From an uncultured Bacteroides sp. (lineage in GTDB: Bacteria; Bacteroidota; Bacteroidia; Bacteroidales; Bacteroidaceae), in the NCBI GenBank assembly GCA_949285075.1, contig CASDXF010000014.1:1-63300 (forward strand): a stretch of DNA of 63,300 nucleotides, given 5' to 3'. Of this stretch, positions 1 through 7,915 are shown piece by piece (position 1 is the first letter of the stretch; every line of letters starts with the position of its first letter). Position numbers and translations under genes: made by a program. The notes beneath the pieces were generated by a model. The model searched no databases. It had not been told where the DNA came from and saw nothing but the letters and a program-made list of their open reading frames with translations.

Positions 1-1
1 G

Positions 2-457
2 AACCGGAAAAATAAACGTAAGAAAGGCAAAAGAAAAGGCCAAGAATCGGAAGTGAAAAAGATTCGGATAAAGAAACCGAATAAAATTATTCTGCGGAAG
101 ATTCAGGATGAAAAAAACACACGTCGAATATTGGCAATAGCCATTCCAATATTTATTTTAATAATACTTTCCCCTCTGCTTTACAGACTGATTGTACTTG
201 ATTACATTCTGCCTAAATACGGGAAAGAGACGGAAGCGGTATTGGCGGGTAAGATGGGAGGTGGACATAGTAAGACTGGAGGATATGCTTATCCTTATTA
301 TTATTATACTTTTACAATGAAAGGAAAGACGTATGAGCACTTATCCCGCATACCGTGGGAAGAGCCTCCGGTTCATCTTGGAGACACGGTAAGAATAATC
401 TACTTAGAACGTTTTCCGTCTATTAGTCGACAAATAAAGGAAGAAGAGAGCGATTGA
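2..457 (+). CDS. Single-pass membrane protein, DUF3592-like, 5' end at or beyond window edge
   Basis: The frame is open to the left edge of the window. The first start inside is a GTG at 53, but the Lys/Arg-rich codons before it match the basic N-terminus of the paralogue at 531. That paralogue has about 40 residues before its membrane segment and this frame has about 41, so the true start is probably within a few codons of the edge. One membrane helix lies about 25-49 residues after the GTG. A domain of about 85 residues follows, with the motif ILPKYGKETEAVLAGK and a final GDTVRIIYLERFPSISRQI stretch. The closing pattern (GD-x-V-x-x-x-Y) resembles DUF3592 proteins; this is inference. Function unknown. 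Its place in an RHS-remnant region makes an immunity-type role possible. Confidence 0.7.
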   Translation, partial: NRKNKRKKGKRKGQESEVKKIRIKKPNKIILRKIQDEKNTRRILAIAIPIFILIILSPLLYRLIVLDYILPKYGKETEAVLAGKMGGGHSKTGGYAYPYYYYTFTMKGKTYEHLSRIPWEEPPVHLGDTVRIIYLERFPSISRQIKEEESD

Positions 458-530
458 CGAGTATGAATCCGCCTTGATATGGATACGCACAATCCATGTC
501 AAGGCGTTTTCGATTAAACTGAAGTTAAAT

Positions 531-935
531 ATGGGAAGAACTAATCTTCATAAAAGAAATAGGGAACTCAGGCAAATCCGTATGCGAAAAAGGGAACGCC
601 AAATCCAAGAGAGAGAACAAGAGAGAAAGAAGTCAAACCGAAGATTACGCATAGCGGCAATCATTTTCTTTACGGCATCAATATGCTATACTATCTGCCA
701 GACTCTTGCATACGATGTCATACTCCCAAAATACGGAAAAGAGACGGAAGCGGTATTGGCAGGAAAGGAAAATGATGGAAGAGTTCATCGCTTTTATTAC
801 GTGTTTTATAAGGACGGGAAATCATATAAGTGTTGGGCAAAAGATTGGAAAAGGGGCACACCGATCCGTTTGGAGAAAAAGGTCAGGGTCTTGTATCTGG
901 AAATGTTCCCTTCCATAAACACTCAGATAGAATAG
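531..935 (+). CDS. Single-pass membrane protein, paralogue of the first gene (DUF3592-like)
   Basis: This 134-residue protein has a highly basic N-terminus, one membrane helix at about 41-60, then the same ILPKYGKETEAVLAGK motif as its left neighbour and a related C-terminal domain ending in SINTQIE. An in-frame TTG at 474 is possible, but ATG at 531 gives the better match to the paralogue. DNA identity around the shared motif is also high, pointing to recent duplication or gene conversion. The stop lies three bases before the RHS remnant at 938. Function not recognised. Confidence 0.75.
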   Translation: MGRTNLHKRNRELRQIRMRKRERQIQEREQERKKSNRRLRIAAIIFFTASICYTICQTLAYDVILPKYGKETEAVLAGKENDGRVHRFYYVFYKDGKSYKCWAKDWKRGTPIRLEKKVRVLYLEMFPSINTQIE

Positions 936-937
936 AG

Positions 938-1061
938 TACGAATACGACGCGAATACGACGCGAACGGAAACCTGACCAAAGATTTGAACAAGAATATTA
1001 GCGAAATAGCATAGATTGTTTAAATTTGCAGGATAAGGTAACGTTTGCTAAAAGAAAAGAA
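938..1061 (+). pseudogene. Remnant of an RHS-repeat protein core (copy 1)
   Basis: From 955 the frame reads YDANGNLTKDLNKNISEIA then a stop. After a one-base shift, from about 1014, it reads DCLNLQDKVTFAKRKE. These segments match, in order, the conserved RHS/YD repeat seen in Bacteroides RHS proteins (YDANGN-LTKDLN ... YNCLNLP-xxVTF). An exact 11-bp tandem duplication (GAATACGACGC at 941 and 952) breaks the frame at the front, and the shift breaks it again inside. It is therefore a dead fragment. Short core fragments of this kind typically head orphan toxin or immunity cassettes downstream of an RHS gene. Confidence 0.75.
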
Positions 1062-1426
1062 TGATAGGAATAGATAAAGGATGGATAATTAGCAGCTTTT
1101 TGCTGTTTTTAGTGCTTACAATTGAAAGCGGCACTAAAGGCGCATTCATGCTAACCATATTGGCTGTAGGTATGATGCACTATATGGCAAGTATGATTCT
1201 CATTTATCTGAGACTTCGCGATGCCCGATTCAATTTCAAAGAAGCGGCGAGCAAGAAAGAGTGGATAGGGTTTATAGTGGAGAATGCCATTACATGGATA
1301 GTGCTATTTATAGTCTTACCCCAAAAACTCTTTCTATATTTTGGAGTGCTTTATCCACATTTTATTCTCGTATTTCTTTTTATCATAGATATTGTGCGAC
1401 AACTGTTTAAAAGAATGTTCAGATAG
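1061..1426 (+). CDS. Small four-helix membrane protein, unknown
   Basis: 121 residues with about four predicted membrane helices (near 8-23, 28-50, 68-85 and 93-112) and a basic C-terminus (RQLFKRMFR). The ATG at 1061 overlaps the last codons of the RHS remnant and follows an A/G-rich stretch. No family is recognised. Small multi-helix proteins directly behind RHS core fragments are often immunity proteins, but nothing in the sequence proves that here. Confidence 0.65.
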   Translation: MIGIDKGWIISSFLLFLVLTIESGTKGAFMLTILAVGMMHYMASMILIYLRLRDARFNFKEAASKKEWIGFIVENAITWIVLFIVLPQKLFLYFGVLYPHFILVFLFIIDIVRQLFKRMFR

Positions 1427-1520
1427 CGGTTTTCAAACGACCTATATAAGTTATTGTCAGGGCTTGAGGGAAATAAGAGAGTTAGGACATACCGATATAC
1501 TATATGGATTGATATAAAAG

Positions 1521-1820
1521 ATGGAACATAGCATATCAATTATAGAACTCTTGCGACTGACCTTATATTTAGGCGCAATTCCCTTTATCGCGGGTACATT
1601 ACTATTCAGCTTTCTGTTACGTAGATTGAACATTCCAAGAATTAAAACGACACTGTATAGTTTATTGCACCTATTCTGTTCTTTCTGTATCACACTGGCG
1701 ATTTGGGCAGTGTGGAAATGGAACATAGACATTATGTTCTATTTCTTGTTTCTTCCGAGTTGCGCGGCGGAAATCATAACCTGCCTGTCTTTCTACTTTT
1801 ATATCAAAAAACAGTCATAA
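1521..1820 (+). CDS. Small three-helix membrane protein, unknown
   Basis: 99 residues, about three membrane helices (near 14-33, 42-65, 70-94), ending in a short basic tail YIKKQS. The ATG at 1521 is preceded by the A-rich stretch ATAAAAG. It sits 94 bp after the previous membrane gene and 21 bp before a secreted protein, so co-transcription is likely. Family not recognised; candidate immunity-type gene by position only. Confidence 0.6.
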   Translation: MEHSISIIELLRLTLYLGAIPFIAGTLLFSFLLRRLNIPRIKTTLYSLLHLFCSFCITLAIWAVWKWNIDIMFYFLFLPSCAAEIITCLSFYFYIKKQS

Positions 1821-1841
1821 CAACAAGCGGAGAATTTAAAT

Positions 1842-2489
1842 ATGAAAACAGTTCACGTGTTACTTGCGCTATGTATCTCCTTGTCCGTATACGGGCAAAG
1901 AGATTTATCAGGAACTTATGATTTAAAAGATGCCTACGGTATAAAGATAGTGGTTGACGGTAATAACTTTTACTATATCGACGGTGGACTACCTTTAAGA
2001 TGGCTTAATGATACATTGGCGCATTGTACGATTCGTTGGGTAGACAAGGACTTTATAGAGCTAACTTCGGTAGAGACGTCCAATATGCGAATCGTTCAAA
2101 AGAAAGACAGCTTATCACGTGGGAGTAAATTCATATTCCGTTCTCCTTATACCCTCGGAGAATTGGACATGACCGTATGGGCCGACGGCAGAGCGTATCC
2201 GTTCAAATGGACAGGGGATAAAGAGGAGTTCACGTTACCCGATGCCGTAAAAAGGGTGAAATTCACGATAAACGCGAAGGGAATAGAACATGAGCTGAGA
2301 GGAATATTCTACGGCAGACTATTTTATGCCTCTCCGGACTTTGAACTTGATGAGGGCATGAACCTTTTTGAAGTGGATATGTCCATGATAGATAACTCTT
2401 TCTTCGAGAAATACTATCTTCGGAAAGAGTACGCCAGAGTCAAAGGGAAAAAGATTATCTGGAAAGGAGAAACTTACGTGAGGCGATAG
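1842..2489 (+). CDS. Secreted protein, unknown (paralogue of the next gene)
   Basis: 215 residues with an N-terminal signal peptide (MKTVHVLLALCISLSVYGQ) lacking a lipobox cysteine, so probably periplasmic. The C-terminal half aligns with the next gene: F-x-GRLFY, then F(F)-x-x-Y and a final K-x-x-WKG-x-T(Y/W). No catalytic motif is visible and the family is not recognised. It starts 21 bp after the upstream membrane gene, consistent with one transcript through 1061-3521. Confidence 0.7.
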   Translation: MKTVHVLLALCISLSVYGQRDLSGTYDLKDAYGIKIVVDGNNFYYIDGGLPLRWLNDTLAHCTIRWVDKDFIELTSVETSNMRIVQKKDSLSRGSKFIFRSPYTLGELDMTVWADGRAYPFKWTGDKEEFTLPDAVKRVKFTINAKGIEHELRGIFYGRLFYASPDFELDEGMNLFEVDMSMIDNSFFEKYYLRKEYARVKGKKIIWKGETYVRR

Positions 2490-2531
2490 CGCCTTCCCCT
2501 CTTAATCATCACATCATCTAAAGCGACGGAA

Positions 2532-3236
2532 ATGAAACGTATTCTAAATCTTATATTATTGGTCTTTACGCTTGCGCACGGCTATGGACAAGAGAACGTT
2601 CACCGCTATATAGGTGCGGACGGGTCGGTCATAAAGATAAAGAACGGGGTATTCGTCTACTTAACGCCCGTCACTCGTGGAGAAGGCGGAGGGTATGATA
2701 CTTTGGCGGTATGCTCACTGCGAAGGGTCAACGAACATTTTGTAGAGCTGAATTCCCGCGCGGACTCAAGGCTGTCCGGCAACAAGATAAGCGTGGTTCA
2801 GTCATCCACCGCCTCCGGCAATCGGGAAAGCGTCGGCTTCCGGCTGAAGGTTCCCTATAAGAGAGGCGCGCTTTCCGTCGAACTGTTCGAGGAGGAGTCG
2901 CTGATTCCTATTTACAGGCTGACCTATGCGAACGCCGATACCGTTTTCACATTGCCTCCCGAGGTGAGGAACAAGAAACTGGGACTGTTCATCGTTCCCG
3001 AGAAATATTTTCACGTGGAACAAGACGGGCGCTTCTTCGGACGCTTGTTTTATGTTTCAGATTGCCTGCGTGAATTTGTGATAGAGAACGAGACGGACGA
3101 AGTGACGGTAGAGATTCCGGACATAAACGACCTGTTCTTTGACACGTATCAGGTAGAGAACGAGTACGCTCAGGTCACCGACGACGCTATCATGTGGAAA
3201 GGAAAGACTTGGAAGCGAGCTTCACTAATCCCCTAA
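2532..3236 (+). CDS. Secreted protein, unknown (paralogue of the preceding gene)
   Basis: 234 residues with a signal peptide (MKRILNLILLVFTLAHGYGQ). It shares with its left neighbour the DTLA-x-C-(T/S)-(I/L)-R motif, the F-x-GRLFY motif and the WKGKTW end, so the two are tandem paralogues. The remainder has diverged strongly. Function unknown. Its ATG follows the neighbour's stop by 42 bp. Confidence 0.7.
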   Translation: MKRILNLILLVFTLAHGYGQENVHRYIGADGSVIKIKNGVFVYLTPVTRGEGGGYDTLAVCSLRRVNEHFVELNSRADSRLSGNKISVVQSSTASGNRESVGFRLKVPYKRGALSVELFEEESLIPIYRLTYANADTVFTLPPEVRNKKLGLFIVPEKYFHVEQDGRFFGRLFYVSDCLREFVIENETDEVTVEIPDINDLFFDTYQVENEYAQVTDDAIMWKGKTWKRASLIP

Positions 3237-3245
3237 CCGTTCAAC

Positions 3246-3521
3246 ATGAAAAATTTTAAAGTAACCCCGTTCGTTTGCGCCGCACCTTTGGCGATTGTAT
3301 CATTCATACTGTACCGTTGCTATTGTGTAGGAAGTTGGCCGCTAATCACGCTCATGGCGATAGTCGTCTTCACCCTGAACATAATCATCTTAGTCGTGGT
3401 AGACCGCTTCTTGGTATTATGGATTAAACAGAAATACCTATGGTGCATTGAAATAGCCGTTATCGTGACTTTCATTCTACTGAAGGCATGGAAATCATTC
3501 TTAATATGGCCTTTAGTCTAA
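3246..3521 (+). CDS. Small three-helix membrane protein, unknown
   Basis: 91 residues, almost entirely hydrophobic with about three membrane spans and several cysteines. It begins 9 bp after the preceding stop, so it is probably translated from the same message. Not recognised. It is the last gene of the first cassette; a 740-bp gap with repeats follows. Confidence 0.6.
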   Translation: MKNFKVTPFVCAAPLAIVSFILYRCYCVGSWPLITLMAIVVFTLNIIILVVVDRFLVLWIKQKYLWCIEIAVIVTFILLKAWKSFLIWPLV

Positions 3522-3860
3522 CCGTCCGCAAATGGTTGATGATTAATGACTGATGATTAATGATTAATAGCCAACGATGACGGTTGTGGTTACATCGAGC
3601 GGTAGAGGACGGTGAAACCGTCAAACGACGCATAACCGCGAGTGACACGAAGTGGTACTTGCGGAAGATAAACCACACCACATCGTATCGACCTCGGAGG
3701 GGTCGAACCTAAACCGTCCGGAGCCGCCCTCCTTCGAGGGGTCGCGGTTCGCGGATACCGCATAACATGACACACCGCAAGCTAACCAGAACCGATAAAC
3801 GATTTAAATTTCTGATTAACAAATAGATAAGCTCAATTCTCAACCCTCAATTTAATAATC
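3522..3860. other. Non-coding gap with a GC-rich structured block
   Basis: No convincing gene. At about 3536-3571 there is an AT-rich run of TGATTAATGA-like words. The 3573-3790 block is GC-rich and full of short inverted repeats: GACGGT-GAA-ACCGTC at 3609-3623, CCTC-CTTC-GAGG near 3730-3741, and CGATG...CATCG around 3576-3598. The two short leftward frames here have no start context or family resemblance. This may be a degraded structured element; its nature is unknown. Confidence 0.4.
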
Positions 3861-4058
3861 GCCCTACGGCCCGCGAGAAACAGCCCTACGGCTTACGAGA
3901 AATAGGGCGACGGCTCACGAGAAACAGGGCAGGGCATCGGCAAGGTTCGGGCAGAGGAAAAAAGGCGGGGAAAGCGGAAAAATCGGGGATTTCGCCGTGA
4001 GGAGACTCAAAAACGAAGAATTTAAGCCGATTCCGACACTCAAACACGTAAAAAACAA
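3861..4058 (+). repeat. 198-bp direct repeat, left copy
   Basis: It aligns without any gap, with about ten substitutions, to 7916-8113. The first 66 bp are three 22-bp palindromic units (3861, 3883, 3905); the remaining 132 bp are unique to this pair in the window. The two copies bracket the 4264-7807 gene cassette. The RHS remnant begins six bases after the right end of this copy. Confidence 0.9.
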
Positions 4059-4064
4059 TATAGG

Positions 4065-4139
4065 AATATTAGCGGAATAACGTATAATTGCTTAAATTTG
4101 CGGATGCGGCTAATATTGAGACACATAATATCAAACCTG
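4065..4139 (+). pseudogene. Remnant of an RHS-repeat protein core (copy 2)
   Basis: The frame reads NISGITYNCLNL then RMRLILRH... to a stop. NIS-x-I-x-YNCLNL is the same stretch of RHS core preserved in the remnant at 938, including at DNA level (GAATATTAGCG ... TTAAATTTGC). It lies directly after the 198-bp repeat and heads the second gene cassette, mirroring copy 1. Too short to be functional. Confidence 0.65.
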
Positions 4140-4263
4140 TAATCAATAGACTATTTGGAGAAGCTGTCACAATGAGATATAGGCCTTCCATATCTACCTA
4201 TTACCGCATATCGTGTAATAAAGAATAACGACCCGGAAGGGTATATTATAAAAAGGAAAGGAA

Positions 4264-4596
4264 ATGAAACTAACTTTAAAAAAAGTGCTTAATTTTATCA
4301 TCCCTATATATTGGGGAGCACAAGGTGCGATATGGTGCTCGACGGGATTAAAGTTTTATATCGTGGTAGGTGGTATGCTGATACTGATGTCGATTCTAAA
4401 GTATTTAATAAAAAGACATGAGTATAACATAGCATATCTTGTCTTTAGCGCATTCTATTTTGTAGCCTCCAGTGTCTATTTGTTTCTATTGTTTCTGATG
4501 TTCTCATCCTATCTCAGTTTGCTCGGTATATTACTGAATCTTTTAGTCATCGTGTATATGATAAAGTGCGTCAAGATGAACAATGCACCTTCGTAA
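4264..4596 (+). CDS. Small four-helix membrane protein, unknown
   Basis: 110 residues with about four hydrophobic spans and a basic first ten residues. The ATG at 4264 is preceded by AAAAAGGAAAGGA, a good ribosome site. It is the first gene of the second cassette. Not recognised; it resembles the small membrane proteins of cassette one in size and style, not in sequence. Confidence 0.65.
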   Translation: MKLTLKKVLNFIIPIYWGAQGAIWCSTGLKFYIVVGGMLILMSILKYLIKRHEYNIAYLVFSAFYFVASSVYLFLLFLMFSSYLSLLGILLNLLVIVYMIKCVKMNNAPS

Positions 4597-4609
4597 AATC
4601 TAAAAAAGG

Positions 4610-5218
4610 ATGCGTTTACATAAACTATTATTGGCAATAGTGTTTACGGTAATATTTATGCCGATTCTTATCGTTGGGATATGCAGAGCCGTTGGATACG
4701 TTAGTTCCTTATGTACATCGAATAAAACGTTTCGTATCCCTGAAGCGGGGCTTTATGTCCGGATGGTATATAAGGCGAGAGACGGTTTCGGTACGCTCTA
4801 TCTGTCCGACGGTGGAGGGAACGGCGTTTCGGGAGATATTATCCGAGTGGAGAACGACAAGTTGTGCTATCCGCTGATTCGCTTATTGATAGATACTTGT
4901 GCAGACCGGAGGCATATTTATATTGACGATGCGGGAGGGTTAGTGCGTAGTGTACAGTCCGACAGGTTCTCGTTCACGCTTCTTCCTTCCCGGAGAGACA
5001 GTGCGGCTTATTTCTTCAAAGGCTTTCCCGTGCGGCTTAGAGACCTTCTGCCGTCTGTTCGAGACAGCGTCTTTTGGTTGGTGGGAGATACGTTAAGGGC
5101 TGATTTGACATTGGGAAAGAAAGGCACTCTTGAAATAGACGTGAATCGTTTGAAAGGAGAGTGCGTCCTAAGCGTTAGTGTGGAAAAAGACTTTAAGGCG
5201 TTAAACTTAAAAGAATAG
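4610..5218 (+). CDS. Membrane-anchored or secreted protein, unknown
   Basis: 202 residues with an N-terminal hydrophobic segment (about 5-28), which may be a signal anchor, followed by an extracytoplasmic domain rich in aromatic and charged residues. No catalytic signature. It starts 13 bp after its neighbour and is probably co-transcribed. Family not recognised. Confidence 0.6.
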   Translation: MRLHKLLLAIVFTVIFMPILIVGICRAVGYVSSLCTSNKTFRIPEAGLYVRMVYKARDGFGTLYLSDGGGNGVSGDIIRVENDKLCYPLIRLLIDTCADRRHIYIDDAGGLVRSVQSDRFSFTLLPSRRDSAAYFFKGFPVRLRDLLPSVRDSVFWLVGDTLRADLTLGKKGTLEIDVNRLKGECVLSVSVEKDFKALNLKE

Positions 5219-5277
5219 CGGAGGTTAATTATGGGAACTGTATATCGTGAAAACCTTGTAGCGGAAAGGAGCGGGAT

Positions 5278-5841
5278 ATGATAGCCAAGATGATTTCATT
5301 GTTCGTGCTCTGCCTGACGACCGTGCCGCTGTACGGTCAGCTGATGAAGACGATAGAATCTGAGTATCGTGATTATAAGCATGGAAAGCAGCGGACTTGC
5401 GCTACCACTGTACTTTGTGACGTGGAGGACTTTTCTCCCGCCATAAAGATTCAGACGGACACGTTCATTGTTGAGTCGGAGAAGAGGGAACGATATTATT
5501 ATTGCTACAAGGGCAAGTACCCGTTAGAGGTCGCCGCGGCTCCCAAAGTGAGGTTTAAGGGAGGGCGTGAGAAACTGGCCGAGTATTTTAACGGCAAGTA
5601 CCTCCAAAAATACAGAGGTCCGGAAATAAACGGCAGCTTTATCTATGCCATGCTGCTTGATTCACGCTTGAAGATAATGGATGTCAGGGGCATATCGCTG
5701 ACGGTGATAGATGACTCGGGCTTTGACTTCGTCCGCTTGATAAAGGAGATATTACGCTCGACGAAAGGACGTTGGGAGAGGGTAGATGCCAGTTCCGACG
5801 ATAAGTTCTATCTCGCATTCGGCCGTTTGCGTTTAATATAG
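5278..5841 (+). CDS. Secreted protein, unknown
   Basis: 187 residues with a signal peptide (MIAKMISLFVLCLTTVPLYGQ). The mature part is basic and has several Tyr-rich stretches. No recognised domain. The ATG at 5278 is preceded by AAAGGAGCGGGAT, a usable ribosome site. It lies between two unrelated unknown genes in the same cassette. Confidence 0.6.
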   Translation: MIAKMISLFVLCLTTVPLYGQLMKTIESEYRDYKHGKQRTCATTVLCDVEDFSPAIKIQTDTFIVESEKRERYYYCYKGKYPLEVAAAPKVRFKGGREKLAEYFNGKYLQKYRGPEINGSFIYAMLLDSRLKIMDVRGISLTVIDDSGFDFVRLIKEILRSTKGRWERVDASSDDKFYLAFGRLRLI

Positions 5842-5863
5842 CAAGGATATTTAACGGTGGGCA

Positions 5864-6550
5864 ATGAGTATCTTGTTTAATATAGGGACGATTAGGGCAG
5901 GGCTGCTTTGCATTGTTGCGGTAATCTTGCTTTATGGATGTCGCACGGGGCAAGTGAAGCGAGTGTATCACTTGTTCGCGGGACGGGACAGCGTTACCCT
6001 TATTCTTGAGGACTCCACTTTCCAGTATGTCAAGCATGACGATATATGGGGACAACACTCGTCAGGCACGTGGACCCGGAAGAAAGGCAGAATAGTTCTC
6101 AATAGTTACAGAAAAGACCGGTTGGCGGTCCGTTGCGAGGAGAGGAGGGGAGAGTCCGCCGAGCGTAAGAAGGCGGTAGTCAGGGTCTCGTTCGATGTAC
6201 CTGATAATAAGGTGAACGACTATCTTTGCGTCGTCGCGTTAATAAACGGTGATGTCAACCTGAACTGGGGTTGGAAGAGGGGAACGGCCTCCTTTGAAAG
6301 CGACGCGCCTGTCGACTCCGTTTCTCTGCGGATAGTCAAGGCTCCTTCCGTGTATAAGGGGCCGGGCTCCATGAGGAACAGCCCGTTTGTTGAGACGGAG
6401 GTCGTTACTCCACATACCGGTTTAGGCGATACGCTGAATGTGCGCGTCCAAGTAAATGACTCGTTGTTTCACTACAAAGTATTCGATAACGAGGAGTTTA
6501 GATTTAGGCACGGTAGAGTTTATATAGATTACTTACAGGAAATCCAATGA
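5864..6550 (+). CDS. Lipoprotein, unknown (paralogue of the next gene)
   Basis: 228 residues. The N-terminus has a hydrophobic stretch ending in the lipobox LYGC (cysteine at about residue 26). It shares with the next protein an S-(V/I)-x-L-x-L-x-(E)DSTF-x-Y motif and a later GDTL-(N/D)-V-x-V-x-(V/I)-x-DSLF-x-(Y/C)-KVF motif, so the two are tandem paralogues. Its stop overlaps the next ATG by four bases, indicating translational coupling. Function unknown. Confidence 0.7.
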   Translation: MSILFNIGTIRAGLLCIVAVILLYGCRTGQVKRVYHLFAGRDSVTLILEDSTFQYVKHDDIWGQHSSGTWTRKKGRIVLNSYRKDRLAVRCEERRGESAERKKAVVRVSFDVPDNKVNDYLCVVALINGDVNLNWGWKRGTASFESDAPVDSVSLRIVKAPSVYKGPGSMRNSPFVETEVVTPHTGLGDTLNVRVQVNDSLFHYKVFDNEEFRFRHGRVYIDYLQEIQ

Positions 6551-7281
6551 AAAAGTTCAATGTCGATATGATAAAGATTCTGACCGTAGCGTCGCTGATT
6601 GCGCTGACGGTATTCATGACCGGCTGCGCGGCTACCGGTTTACCGTATGGCCGCTATCTGTCGGTACGCGACCCGGATATAAGCCTTGTCCTTCGGGAAG
6701 ACTCCACCTTCGTATATGAAAAGAACGTGCCCTACGAGGACTATGAGCGGTCTTCCGGAAGACTCTACATTTTAGGTGGAGACGTTTACATGGACAGCTA
6801 TTGCAAGGAGGATAAGTTTGATGTCAGCTACTCCTGCAAAAAAGGCAGGGGCGAACGCATCGTGGTCAATGTAAGCTATGACACGGATGATAAGCGGGGT
6901 TACTGTTTCCTTCCGCATATAAACGGAGAGGACTCAGAAGGACTCTTTTGCGGTCCTTTCCGCTTCGAATCTGAAGTACCCGTTCAGAGCTTGAATTTCA
7001 AAGTGAATAAGGACGTGGACTTTGCGTTGAACAGATTCTTTCGCCTTGTCGATACCCGAACGGTTCATCCGGAAATGAGTATGGGAGACACGTTGGACGT
7101 TAGCGTCAAGATTGTAGACTCCTTGTTTACCTGCAAGGTGTTCAATCGTGCTCCTCTGAAGATAAAGCGTAAAAGGGTAGTTTTGGACGGAATGACATTC
7201 AAGAGAGAACGTCCTGAATCGAAATTTAAAGCAATGGATTATGAAGAACGAAAACAGGAAGAACGTCGGGAAACCTTATAG
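6547..7281 (+). CDS. Lipoprotein, unknown (paralogue of the preceding gene)
   Basis: 244 residues, lipobox FMTGC near residue 27, then the same DSTF and DSLF-x-x-KVF motifs as the preceding protein. The last 41 bp overlap the next gene in another frame. The C-terminal tail is highly charged (EERKQEERRETL) and may partly reflect that overlap. No enzymatic motif; not recognised. Confidence 0.7.
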   Translation: MKKFNVDMIKILTVASLIALTVFMTGCAATGLPYGRYLSVRDPDISLVLREDSTFVYEKNVPYEDYERSSGRLYILGGDVYMDSYCKEDKFDVSYSCKKGRGERIVVNVSYDTDDKRGYCFLPHINGEDSEGLFCGPFRFESEVPVQSLNFKVNKDVDFALNRFFRLVDTRTVHPEMSMGDTLDVSVKIVDSLFTCKVFNRAPLKIKRKRVVLDGMTFKRERPESKFKAMDYEERKQEERRETL

Positions 7282-7807
7282 GATAGAGGTCGCTGACGAC
7301 AAGCTTTGGATATATGTTCGGGAAGAAAAAAAGCCGAACAAGTGGGCATTGGGCGCATTGCTCCTGATGCCGATGATTATAATGGGCATACTCATCGGAT
7401 TCTTTGTCTATTTAGCGCCTCTCGGAGAAGGCGTTCCGTTTGGATTTATCATCTCTTGCGTCATCGGAGTAATGGTGGCGGGCTATCTGTTGAAACTGTT
7501 TCTCTGGAACAAATACGGACAGGAAGTGTTTTTGATTCAAAGAGATAGTTTTGTGACATATCATGACTATAAGTTCTTCAGGGATAATTTCCGCTCTTTC
7601 AACGCCTCCGTCTCCGGTCTGAGCGTAATGAGAGGGCGGAATCTGCTGAAAGCGCCCGAAGAATATATTTCGAGGTATAAGGATGAAAAAAGACTCTTTA
7701 GAATCGTCTTTAGAGTGAAGGGCGAGAATATCATTCCCGGAACCGGATTTCCCTTTGACGCAATAATGAAGATAAGGGAAACAATCATGAACTGGAAAGA
7801 AGATTAG
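7241..7807 (+). CDS. Two-helix membrane protein, unknown
   Basis: 188 residues with two membrane helices (about 34-58 and 66-87) between a short cytosolic strand (RIEVADDKLWIYV) and a 100-residue C-terminal domain. The topology resembles small bacterial membrane proteins with PH-like domains, but no family is recognised. The ATG at 7241 overlaps the upstream lipoprotein by 41 bp; no later in-frame start keeps the N-terminal strand, so the overlap is probably real. Confidence 0.6.
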   Translation: MKNENRKNVGKPYRIEVADDKLWIYVREEKKPNKWALGALLLMPMIIMGILIGFFVYLAPLGEGVPFGFIISCVIGVMVAGYLLKLFLWNKYGQEVFLIQRDSFVTYHDYKFFRDNFRSFNASVSGLSVMRGRNLLKAPEEYISRYKDEKRLFRIVFRVKGENIIPGTGFPFDAIMKIRETIMNWKED

Positions 7808-7915
7808 GAGTAAGTTGGAGGCACTTGTATGACAACTCCGGTAAATGAAAGATAGTAGATGATAGCGGTATTTTGAAGCGCATATAGACTAAAGAGACTG
7901 TATGGAAGTCAGTCA

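Noticed and set aside
1021-1028. TAAATTTG as a -7 promoter element (also at 4093-4100)
   Set aside because: In both places it falls within the codons for Leu-Asn-Leu of the RHS remnant, and no TTTG-type -33 element is present, so the match is probably coincidental.
3861-3926. CRISPR-like array
   Set aside because: Units touch each other with no unique spacers, the period is 22 bp, and no cas genes are present.
4172-4228. 18-codon mini-frame before the 4264 gene
   Set aside because: No ribosome site, no similarity to a leader peptide, and it ends before the real ribosome site.
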